Positions 53,940 through 61,493 of a stretch of DNA of 64,000 bases are shown here, piece by piece. The translations under genes and the position numbers were made by a program. The stretch is from positions 1-64,000 of the forward strand of contig JBKCIQ010000091.1 of NCBI GenBank assembly GCA_046302135.1, given 5' to 3'. The stretch is from AM-1111 sp046302135 (GTDB lineage: Bacteria; Bacteroidota; Bacteroidia; B-17B0; Aurantibacillaceae). The stretch's first letter is position 1; every line of letters starts with the position of its first letter. Under the pieces are notes generated by a model. That model did no database searches. It was not told the origin of the DNA and saw only the letters and a program-made list of their open reading frames with translations.

Positions 53940-54197
53940 ATGAATCTTTACATTGGAAACCTTGCCTGGGGAGTAACTGATCAGGACCTTAATGAATTAT
54001 TGGCCCAGTACGGTAGTGTTACATCTGCAAAAGTTGTTACAGACAAGATTACTAGAAGAAGCCGCGGCTTTGGTTTTGCTGAAATGCCTAACGATCAAGA
54101 GGCACAAAATGCTATTAACGACTTGAATGGAAAACCGTTAAAAGGCAGGAACATTACTATTAATGAAGCAAGGCCTAGAACAAACAGAGAAGGCTAA
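53940..54197 (+). CDS. RRM-type RNA-binding protein
   Basis: 85 residues, a single RNA recognition motif. RNP2 is LYIGNL, RNP1 is SRGFGFAE; KPLKGRNITINEARPR ends the domain. Similar to Rbp proteins of cyanobacteria and Bacteroidota, often cold- or stress-induced. TATTTTTG at 53894-53901 may be its -7 box; a hairpin terminator follows. Confidence 0.94.
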   Translation: MNLYIGNLAWGVTDQDLNELLAQYGSVTSAKVVTDKITRRSRGFGFAEMPNDQEAQNAINDLNGKPLKGRNITINEARPRTNREG

Positions 54198-54227
54198 TTA
54201 ATTCCTTTATTTTCAGGCGTTTATCTT

Positions 54228-54256
54228 TTAGGGAAACCATCCCTTAACTTTCTTTT
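54228..54256 (+). terminator. Rho-independent terminator of the RRM gene
   Basis: TTAGGGA and TCCCTTAA form a short stem (one bulged T) with an AACCA loop, followed by a T-rich stretch. It separates the RRM gene from the desaturase. Confidence 0.5.
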
Positions 54257-54308
54257 TAACTATTCCAAACTGGTTTTCAGATTTTTAGGTTCGTTCGTAA
54301 AATAATTG

Positions 54309-54316
54309 TATTTTTG
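54309..54316 (+). promoter_or_regulatory. -7 box for the desaturase gene
   Basis: TATTTTTG, ending 17 bases before the ATG at 54333. It supports that ATG over the in-frame TTG at 54306. Confidence 0.45.
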
Positions 54317-54332
54317 CGGCAATATTTCCTCA

Positions 54333-55454
54333 ATGGATAAAAATGTCAGTTTTGCGGGTTTGAGCAATAATTTCCCCGCAGTGTTAAAACAAAGGGTTGA
54401 TGAGTACTTTAAATCGAACAACCTTCGTCAAACGGGCAACGCTCGCCTGTATGCAAAAACAATTATTCTGTTAATAGTTTGTTTTTCCTCGTACTGGGTT
54501 GCAGTCTTTGTTGATTTACCTTTTATTTATAAATGTCTTATTGGAGTTGTTTTCGGATTAACAAACGCCGGAATAGGATTTTGTGTTATGCACGATGGTG
54601 CTCACGGATCATACTCTCAGAAACCCTGGTTAAATAACCTTATGGGTTACACCCTCAATTTATTTGGAGGAAGTGTTTATTTCTGGAAAATCAAACACAA
54701 CGTAATCCATCACAATGTAACCAATATTGAGGGTCATGATGACGACATCAACCTTAGGCCTTTAATGAGGACCTGTGAACATCAACCCTATCATAAATTT
54801 CATAAACTGCAACACGTTTATGGGATTTTCCTTTATTCACTAACAACTATTTGGTGGATATTATTCAGGGACTTTTTAAAATATTTTTCCGGTAAAATTG
54901 CTTCAAAAAAAATAGGAAAGATGCCTTTGTCTGAGCACCTGATATTCTGGTTCACTAAACTTTACTATTTCACAACATTTCTTGTTCTTCCTATTTTGCT
55001 AATGGGACCAACAAAAGCAATATTGTTTTTTCTGGTTTGGAACTTTTCAATGGGTTTTGCCCTTGCAATTGTATTTCAATTGGCTCACGTTGTTGAAGAC
55101 ACTGATTTCCCACTTCCTGCCGATGGAAGCAATAAGATTAACCACGATTGGTTTTATCATCAGTTTGCAACTACGGCAAATTTTGCAACACAGCACCCAA
55201 TCATCACCTGGTATACAGGTGGATTGAATTACCAGGTTGAACACCACTTATTTCCGAGAATAAGTCATATACATTATCCTTCAATCCATCCAATAGTCAA
55301 AAAAACCTGTGCGGAATTTAATGTTCCTTACAATGAATTTCCGAGTATGTGGAGCGCTATTATCTCTCATTTCTCGGTTTTAAAAAAACTGGGAAAGGAG
55401 AAGAATCCCGTTATCAAGGAAAAAAATCCCTCCACAGAGCTGGTAGGAGCATAG
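54333..55454 (+). CDS. Membrane fatty acid (acyl-lipid) desaturase
   Basis: 373 residues, fatty acid desaturase family with diiron His boxes: HDGAHGS, HNVIHHN and QVEHHLFP. Four or more transmembrane helices (IILLIVCFSSYWVAVFV and others). Fits the front-end/linoleoyl-CoA type by the 'QVEHH' box, but no cytochrome b5 domain is fused. Introduces double bonds in membrane lipids, as in cold adaptation. Single gene upstream of the VWD-domain gene. Confidence 0.93.
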   Translation: MDKNVSFAGLSNNFPAVLKQRVDEYFKSNNLRQTGNARLYAKTIILLIVCFSSYWVAVFVDLPFIYKCLIGVVFGLTNAGIGFCVMHDGAHGSYSQKPWLNNLMGYTLNLFGGSVYFWKIKHNVIHHNVTNIEGHDDDINLRPLMRTCEHQPYHKFHKLQHVYGIFLYSLTTIWWILFRDFLKYFSGKIASKKIGKMPLSEHLIFWFTKLYYFTTFLVLPILLMGPTKAILFFLVWNFSMGFALAIVFQLAHVVEDTDFPLPADGSNKINHDWFYHQFATTANFATQHPIITWYTGGLNYQVEHHLFPRISHIHYPSIHPIVKKTCAEFNVPYNEFPSMWSAIISHFSVLKKLGKEKNPVIKEKNPSTELVGA

Positions 55455-55486
55455 GGAAATTTTTCTGTTTAATTTTAAAATAAAAC

Positions 55487-56932
55487 ATGAGTTCTAAGCC
55501 GCTATTTATATTTTTTTTACTCTTGTTTTTTAAATCAACGTATTCTCAGAGCAGTTTCAGTAATTCATGGTTAGAAGTTGAAAAAGAGCTTACAGCATGG
55601 GACTCTGTAAGGGGTTCGTGGCTTGCAGGCAGTTTGATTTCGTTGGCAGAAAACAAAATGCTTCCAGAGAGAAATTTTCAGGGCGACTTAACACCTTTTG
55701 AGCTTATAAAAACGTTGCCTGCGGAAAGAAGAGAAAGAATTATATCGCAAATTGGCAGAAATCAAAATATAAATAAAGTCGATGAAATTAAAAGCACATT
55801 TATTGCTTCGTTATTTCAAAAAACAAATTGTTCAACGGTTACAGGAAGAAGTTACGGCGACCCACATATTTCTACGTTTGATAAAGCAAATTATTCATTC
55901 CAAACAGTAGGGGAGTTCATTATGTTATCAATGTATGGCGGTAACATTCAATTACAGTCAAGGCAGAAACCGCAAAACCAAAATGTTTCGCTTAATACTG
56001 CAATAGCCATTAATTTATTCGGAGACCGTATTGGGCTTTACGCCTCCGATGGTCCTGAAAATGGATCAAGGTTAAGAATAAATGGAATTACCTATGATAA
56101 CGCGAATAATTTTGTACTCCCGCATGGCGGAAGCATAAGGGTCAACGGAAATGATTTCGTTTTTTCCTCACCCACAGGCGAAGCGATAGTTGCACAGATA
56201 CGCAGAACAGGAAACATGGACTTTATTAATGTGAATTTTCATCTTTTTTCCTGTGAAAAAGAAAATGTTTCGGGGCTTTTGGGCAATGCAAACGGAGACC
56301 CGGATGATGATTTTTCAATAAAATCAAAACGACCTTCTGTGTCTTATTCTGCTTTATTCGGGAACTCCGTGTTTTCTAAAATAGGAGCGCAGGCAGAAAA
56401 ACAGTATTTATCCTTTCTTGCAATTCAGTTTGCAGAACAGTGGCGCGTGAATAATGAAAACACACTTTTTGAATATGGCCCCAAGCAAAGCACCAACACA
56501 TTTACAGACAGAACTTTTCCAAGGACCCACCTTACCTTGAATGATCTAACACCACAACAACAAAGCGAAGCGAGAAATCGATGTGAAGCAAATGGTGTAA
56601 CGGGAGAGGATCTTCGCGGTTGTATTTTTGATCAGGGGTTTATAAATCTTGATCCAAGTCCGAGGGCTCCAGTACCAGATTTTATTAAAGGGGCATCTTT
56701 GAATGAAAATGTGTTAACATCAGGCCGTGAAATTGTTGTTGTACCAAGATTAAATAAAAATCAAATCAAGAAATTTTTAAAGACCAGCCCATTGAAAAAA
56801 GAGCAGTTTTTAAATAAAATTTTAACCCCGAAGAATATTCTTCCAAAAACCCAATCCTCACCGGTACAAACGCCCAACATACCAATATTAACTCCCAAAT
56901 CCAATAATCCAATTCAGATAAAGCCAAAGTGA
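55487..56932 (+). CDS. Secreted protein with von Willebrand factor type D-like domain
   Basis: 481 residues. Signal peptide (LFIFFLLLFFKSTYSQ). The centre (about 120-280) is a VWD-like domain: SYGDPHISTFDKANYSFQTVGE, then strands such as IGLYASDGPENG, LPHGGSIRVNGNDF and VSGLLGNANGDPDDDF. Later FANRC-like Cys pairs (RCEANGVTGEDLRGCIFD) resemble the C8-like follow-up. The C-terminus is a Pro/Lys-rich low-complexity tail without a T9SS domain. VWD domains are mostly animal, with scattered bacterial members; role probably adhesive or matrix-forming. Follows the desaturase after 32 bases. Confidence 0.75.
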   Translation: MSSKPLFIFFLLLFFKSTYSQSSFSNSWLEVEKELTAWDSVRGSWLAGSLISLAENKMLPERNFQGDLTPFELIKTLPAERRERIISQIGRNQNINKVDEIKSTFIASLFQKTNCSTVTGRSYGDPHISTFDKANYSFQTVGEFIMLSMYGGNIQLQSRQKPQNQNVSLNTAIAINLFGDRIGLYASDGPENGSRLRINGITYDNANNFVLPHGGSIRVNGNDFVFSSPTGEAIVAQIRRTGNMDFINVNFHLFSCEKENVSGLLGNANGDPDDDFSIKSKRPSVSYSALFGNSVFSKIGAQAEKQYLSFLAIQFAEQWRVNNENTLFEYGPKQSTNTFTDRTFPRTHLTLNDLTPQQQSEARNRCEANGVTGEDLRGCIFDQGFINLDPSPRAPVPDFIKGASLNENVLTSGREIVVVPRLNKNQIKKFLKTSPLKKEQFLNKILTPKNILPKTQSSPVQTPNIPILTPKSNNPIQIKPK

Positions 56933-57002
56933 TTTGAATTTTTTCTACGGAAACCCTATGAAAAACTTTTTATCATTTTTTAATTAGCCTAGCTCCCTTT
57001 GT

Positions 57003-57010
57003 TATCTTTG
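57003..57010 (+). promoter_or_regulatory. -7 box for tatC
   Basis: TATCTTTG, ending 16 bases before the tatC ATG. Confidence 0.45.
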
Positions 57011-57025
57011 CTTTCCTGAAAAAAG

Positions 57026-57877
57026 ATGGGAATATTTTCCAATAGAAACATAAATGAAAACCCTTTGGGTGAAATGTCTTTCATTCAACACCTTGAGGCA
57101 CTTCGTTGGCATTTAATTAGGTCTATCATTGTAATTGGAATCTTTACCGGTGTTTATCTATTTTTCAGTGAATTACTTTTTGACAAGGTAATTTTTGCTC
57201 CTAGAGATCAAAGTTTTCCTACCTACGGAATAATGTGCAGGATGGGACAAGTTTTTAATCTGGAAAAGGAAGTATGTATTACTGTAACGCAAAAAAAATT
57301 ACAAACGCTAGGTGCCTCTGAGCAGTTTACAACCTACATATGGATTTGTTTTCTTGCCGGTTTAATTACGGGATTTCCTTATCTGCTTTATGAAATCTGG
57401 AAATTCGTGAAGCCTGCATTAAAGGATACAGAATCTCGTCCCGTTCGCGGATTTGTTTTTATTGGTTCTTTTTTATTTGCCACAGGGGTTGTTTTTGGGT
57501 TTTATGTGTTGTTTCCGTTATCGTACAATTTTTTAATATCATTTAATATTGGAAGCGGAAAATTTGTTGAGACTAACAATACGCTTGACGATTATGTTTC
57601 TTTAATCAGTACCATGTGTTTGTTAACAGGACTTGTGTTTGAGATGCCGATAATTGTACATTTTTTAACTCGTTTGGGAATTTTCACTCCTCAGTTCATG
57701 AGGAAATACCGAAAGCACGCAGTGGTAGTGATTCTTATTATTGCGGCATTTATAACACCATCGCCAGACATCATGAGTCAGCTTATTGTTTTTGCTCCGT
57801 TGTACGTATTGTATGAGATCAGCATCATTGTTAGTGCAAGAACATTAAAAAACATGAATGCACGTCAGCTGAAGTAA
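57026..57877 (+). CDS. tatC: Sec-independent protein translocase TatC
   Basis: 283 residues with six transmembrane helices. The N-terminal MSFIQHLEALRWHLIRS motif binds twin-arginine signals; KFVKPALKDTESR and the conserved GLVFEMPIIVHFLTRLG are seen. A longer periplasmic loop 1 (with CRMGQVF) is common in Bacteroidota. No tatA or tatB is adjacent. Confidence 0.95.
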   Translation: MGIFSNRNINENPLGEMSFIQHLEALRWHLIRSIIVIGIFTGVYLFFSELLFDKVIFAPRDQSFPTYGIMCRMGQVFNLEKEVCITVTQKKLQTLGASEQFTTYIWICFLAGLITGFPYLLYEIWKFVKPALKDTESRPVRGFVFIGSFLFATGVVFGFYVLFPLSYNFLISFNIGSGKFVETNNTLDDYVSLISTMCLLTGLVFEMPIIVHFLTRLGIFTPQFMRKYRKHAVVVILIIAAFITPSPDIMSQLIVFAPLYVLYEISIIVSARTLKNMNARQLK

Positions 57878-57977
57878 TGTAAGTTGAAATATTTGACGTA
57901 ATTATTTTTATTATTTCCTGCGAATTTAAAACTCACAACTTAGGTATTGGTGTTTGACAAGAAAATAAATACGGCGA

Positions 57978-58097
57978 TTATTTATTAACTATAACCTTTA
58001 TCGTTTTTACATTAGAATTATTATCTAAAACATTCAGTAAGTAAAAGCTACTCTAAAGAGCTTTTAGCGGATATTCCTGCAGTTGCAATAATTCCAA
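57978..58097 (-). pseudogene. Relic of a T9SS type A sorting domain
   Basis: On the minus strand, just beyond the DUF47 gene stop, codons read SSFYLLNVLDNNSNV and then KTIKVIVNK and a stop at 57978-57980. This resembles the end of a type A sorting domain ('GxYxLxVxxxNxxxxxKIxVxx'). Upstream the sense continues in another frame (IGIIATAGISAKSSL), and stop codons intervene. No gene body remains. It suggests a decayed T9SS gene. Confidence 0.4.
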
Positions 58098-58751
58098 TCA
58101 CTTTTTTACCAATATCTGGTCAAATATATAATTGATCTCGATGCATTGTTCGGTTATTTCATTTAGTTGATCGAGCCATTCATTTATCTTTATTTGCCAT
58201 ACGTCATCACCACGCTCTCTAAGCACATCTGCTTTTATGTTACGATAAAGTTTTTCTCCCGATTTGTTGTAGAAACTTATTTTATCAGTAGAGGATTTTA
58301 TCATATGTCTCGATACAGGCTTCTGAAGATGTTTAAAACATATACAGATTGAACAGATACTTTCATGTATAGAGCAGCAAAGGGCAATCATTGGTTCTGT
58401 ACCTTTAAAATCTTCGAAAAGAAAGTCAATTGTGTTACAGGCTTCCATAATTCGCTCTGCGATTCGTTCTGAAGTTTTGGCGATAGCAACAATATCTTCA
58501 CGGCTGATATCTGTAAGGAAATTGTGGTCGAGTCCGGATATAATATTTAAAGACAAGGAATGTACTTTCTTTTCGAGTTCTTGAACTCGTACAGTTAAGG
58601 CGCGTCTTTCTATTTTGGAATTCGTTCCGGAAAGCGACAGAAGGAGTTGAGACATTTCTTGTAAATGTGCCAATAGTATATCCAAACGATTCAGAAATTT
58701 TTTATCCGTTGAAAAGAAAAACCTGTTAAATAACTCTGCTAGATAACTCAT
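58098..58751 (-). CDS. DUF47/PhoU-like helical protein
   Basis: 217 residues, all helical, without signal peptide. N-terminal start LAELFNRFFFSTDKKF, then VQELEKKVHSLSLNI, NFLTDISREDIVAIAKTSERIAERI and C-terminal LDQLNEITEQCIEIN; the pattern matches DUF47 (PhoU-like). Members usually regulate a Pit phosphate transporter encoded next door; no pit gene is visible here. Conserved Asp/Glu for metal in REDI. Confidence 0.75.
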   Translation of the reverse strand: MSYLAELFNRFFFSTDKKFLNRLDILLAHLQEMSQLLLSLSGTNSKIERRALTVRVQELEKKVHSLSLNIISGLDHNFLTDISREDIVAIAKTSERIAERIMEACNTIDFLFEDFKGTEPMIALCCSIHESICSICICFKHLQKPVSRHMIKSSTDKISFYNKSGEKLYRNIKADVLRERGDDVWQIKINEWLDQLNEITEQCIEINYIFDQILVKK

Positions 58752-59028
58752 TCTGCATTTTAATGAATTGAATCAACTCTTGGTGAAAGGATAAATATTT
58801 AAAAATCCAAAAGGAACCAACCAATTCGCACCGGAACAAAAGCATAGGCCGGACGTTGATGGTTGTTTCCTTTCAATCAATAACCCAAAAATAATTTCAT
58901 TTTTTAGTGATTGAGTTAATGTAAGGTTAAGATTACATTCTTTTAGTGTTAATGATGTTTTTATAACTAAAAAATCAAATATTCTTAAAATAAGTAAACT
59001 GCAAATAAATTTTCTTTGCAGAAAAAAA

Positions 59029-59391
59029 ATGGTTTTACCTCTTATACTCATAATCGAAAACAAAAACAAAGTGTCTGAGACACTTAAAAACAATTTGTTT
59101 TTTGAAGGCTATGATTTTTTATCTCTAACAGAAAATAATGAGCTCAAAAGAGTTGTATTGTCTTTATTGCCCGAAATAATTGTTATGGAAAGTGATTTGC
59201 TTAGAGAAACCATGCCGGTAGTAAAGTCAATAATCAGCCAAACAGATTACCATCCCCGGTTACTTACTTTTGATGCTGTGTCAAATCTTTTTTCAGTTGT
59301 GGAAATCTTTACAGGGTACCATATAGCGGATCATCACTTTGAAGTGTGTGAGCTCAGGGATTTTACAAATCGTGTGGTGAGTTTGAATTAA
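59029..59391 (+). CDS. Degenerate receiver-domain protein
   Basis: 120 residues. ILIIENKNKVSETLKNNLFFEGYDF resembles the start of a receiver (normally 'VDDE'), and PEIIVMESD occupies the phospho-acceptor strand, where Asp is replaced by Glu. The later Lys (KPF) is absent. The fold may be kept but phosphotransfer is unlikely; it could be a constitutively active-like or decoy receiver. A near -7 box (TTTCTTTG, 59011-59018) precedes it. No kinase gene is adjacent. Confidence 0.55.
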   Translation: MVLPLILIIENKNKVSETLKNNLFFEGYDFLSLTENNELKRVVLSLLPEIIVMESDLLRETMPVVKSIISQTDYHPRLLTFDAVSNLFSVVEIFTGYHIADHHFEVCELRDFTNRVVSLN

Positions 59392-59481
59392 CCTTGCCGG
59401 CAAAGGGAGAGCTTTTTTAATTTGTATACTACCTTTTGTTGTTTATTTTATTATGACGTCCTGATCAGGATTCTTTTGACT

Positions 59482-60048
59482 TTATCGTTTTGCGATACAA
59501 TAAACATAGCCATCAAATTTTCTTGAATAAAAATGAACCTGTTTGTGAATGCTGTCAATTTTAATTATAGGTAATGGTTCCCATTTGGTTGAATCTTTCA
59601 TGTCCGTAAGCATATTCGAGAAATTATCAATTTTTATGCGATAAGGTTTGTACTGTTGTACGGAATTAAACAAGTTGACATTTTCAAATGGAAACTTTAC
59701 CAATGCATCTTTTAGTAATTCGTTTATGCTGCATTTAAAAAACGCAATCCCATTCTGGTTGTTATTAATTACAACATTAGGAATGTCACCGGAATGGACA
59801 AAGTAATATTCTCGGAATATTGTTTCATTGCTTAGGCAAGAAAGAGGACTAAAAACAATACTTCCTTCCGTTAAAACATAGTTTTGAGTGTTAGTATTGT
59901 AAGCTCTGGGAACGGAAAAAGTTATTTCGCATCCCGAAGACTGGATTTGAACAACTTTATCAGTTGTTAGTGGATAATCAGGTTTTGATTTCTTGCATGA
60001 TTGAAGAAAAATAAAAAAACCACAAATGATATAAAAAAAATTCTTCAT
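59482..60048 (-). CDS. Small lipoprotein of unknown function
   Basis: 188 residues. Lipobox-like LQSC after a hydrophobic segment (FFYIICGFFIFLQS), then KKSKPDYPLT. Beta-rich mature domain with two Cys. Its ATG overlaps the stop of the barrel-like protein upstream, so it is the third gene of the caspase operon. No family recognised. Confidence 0.6.
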   Translation of the reverse strand: MKNFFYIICGFFIFLQSCKKSKPDYPLTTDKVVQIQSSGCEITFSVPRAYNTNTQNYVLTEGSIVFSPLSCLSNETIFREYYFVHSGDIPNVVINNNQNGIAFFKCSINELLKDALVKFPFENVNLFNSVQQYKPYRIKIDNFSNMLTDMKDSTKWEPLPIIKIDSIHKQVHFYSRKFDGYVYCIAKR

Positions 60049-61493
60049 TGTTTTATTCTGTAAATATCAAAATTGATTTGGCCATTAATACCGTAAAAAT
60101 AGCGGTAGTAGCCATTTCTGTCCGGTGCGTAAATTGTGCGTTCTCCAATTACCCCTAAAGAAAAACGATTGATCTTATAAGTTATTCCGGCACATATCAT
60201 TGGCAGAATGCGTCTCACCTCAGAGGTAAAACTATTCCAATGACGAATAGTCCAGTTAATTCGAATACCAGCATTAAGAGTAAAATAGTTTGGTTTATTT
60301 CCTCTTATTAATCGGTAGCCGATTTTGTGCTCTTGGGTAATTGATGAATATTCATTCACAAGACTAAGTCTTTCTTCAAAAAGATCAACATTAGCTGGAT
60401 TATTGCTTAAAAACAGGTAATATGTGTTATCAAATACTTTCACGGCTCCTTCATATTTCAAATGAAAAAACCTGTAGCTTATTGCGTTCCTGACAAACCA
60501 ACGCCTTGATTGCCGAATAGATTTTTCATAATAAACGGATAAAGTCGGACTCAAAGAAGTTTGTTTTGCTTTTTTTCTGACCTCCACCATTACAAATCCA
60601 TAATAAAAATAACCGTCTTCAAAAGTAGCATCATTATTAAAAGAATACTCAACATCAGAAACGTTATATCCGGTTACGGTATCTTTAGCGATTTCCAAGC
60701 CACCATCAATCGGACGTTCAAATGAAATTCCAAGCGTAGCCGGAGCAACGTAGGCCTGTTCTGTCACCTTTGTGCCTGTATTTGATTTAGTCAGAGGAAT
60801 TTTTTTAGATGCCTGATAACTTAGGACATTATATTTCAATGTACAGTAAGACGTATTTGTGTAAGAGTGTATGAGTGAATTTAAGGGCATTAATGTTCGG
60901 TCGTGGTAAAAACTTATACCCAAATGACGAAAATTTATCCCAAACCCTAACGAAAGAGTGTTAACGGAAGAAAAAGTTTTTTTCAACCAGTTTTCATAAT
61001 TAGAATAATTGTAAGCCAGAGAAATTGAACTAATATTATCAAATTTGTTATAGTAATAGTGGTATCTGGTAATGCCTGCGAAAACAAATGGCTGTAACAA
61101 TTTATTAGAAAAAAATTCTCGCCCGCAGTACAATCTTGTGCTCAGATGGCGCTGAACGAATTCGGAGGGCTTTGCAATGTTAGGCAGCGCACCCGATGGC
61201 TGAATGTCCTCTTGTTTATATCTTATTTCAGAATAGGACTCCCGTAGCCCGATAATCCAGCCGTTTTTTTGAAAATATTCCAAATATAAAGCAGGGGCAC
61301 TAGCCTTTACATCACTTTTAAAACCCGTCATGTAAAACTGATTTCCGTAGTAGTAGTTCGTATCAATATTTATTACATCATTACTGATTTTTACTGAATT
61401 CAATAATGAGTATTCTCCACCGAAAACTAACTGCTGTTGAAAAATTTGTTTTGAAATCAAAAACAATAATATGATTGTGGCAATCTTTTTCAC
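60045..61493 (-). CDS. Putative outer-membrane beta-barrel protein
   Basis: 482 residues. Signal peptide (IATIILLFLISKQIFQ), then many Tyr- and Asn-rich amphipathic strands (YYYNKFDNISSISLAYNYSN, YFTLNAGIRINWTI, FSLGVIGERTIYAP), with the terminal strand GINGQINFDIYRIKQ. Such alternation fits a 16-20 strand barrel. No plug or TonB-box. Its start overlaps the caspase gene stop by four bases. Family not recognised. Confidence 0.65.
   Translation of the reverse strand: MKKIATIILLFLISKQIFQQQLVFGGEYSLLNSVKISNDVINIDTNYYYGNQFYMTGFKSDVKASAPALYLEYFQKNGWIIGLRESYSEIRYKQEDIQPSGALPNIAKPSEFVQRHLSTRLYCGREFFSNKLLQPFVFAGITRYHYYYNKFDNISSISLAYNYSNYENWLKKTFSSVNTLSLGFGINFRHLGISFYHDRTLMPLNSLIHSYTNTSYCTLKYNVLSYQASKKIPLTKSNTGTKVTEQAYVAPATLGISFERPIDGGLEIAKDTVTGYNVSDVEYSFNNDATFEDGYFYYGFVMVEVRKKAKQTSLSPTLSVYYEKSIRQSRRWFVRNAISYRFFHLKYEGAVKVFDNTYYLFLSNNPANVDLFEERLSLVNEYSSITQEHKIGYRLIRGNKPNYFTLNAGIRINWTIRHWNSFTSEVRRILPMICAGITYKINRFSLGVIGERTIYAPDRNGYYRYFYGINGQINFDIYRIKQ

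Noticed and set aside
58773..59093. 106-codon minus-strand frame
   Set aside because: It overlaps the start of the receiver-like gene in antisense, has no recognisable domain or signal, and its composition looks like translated A+T-rich spacer.
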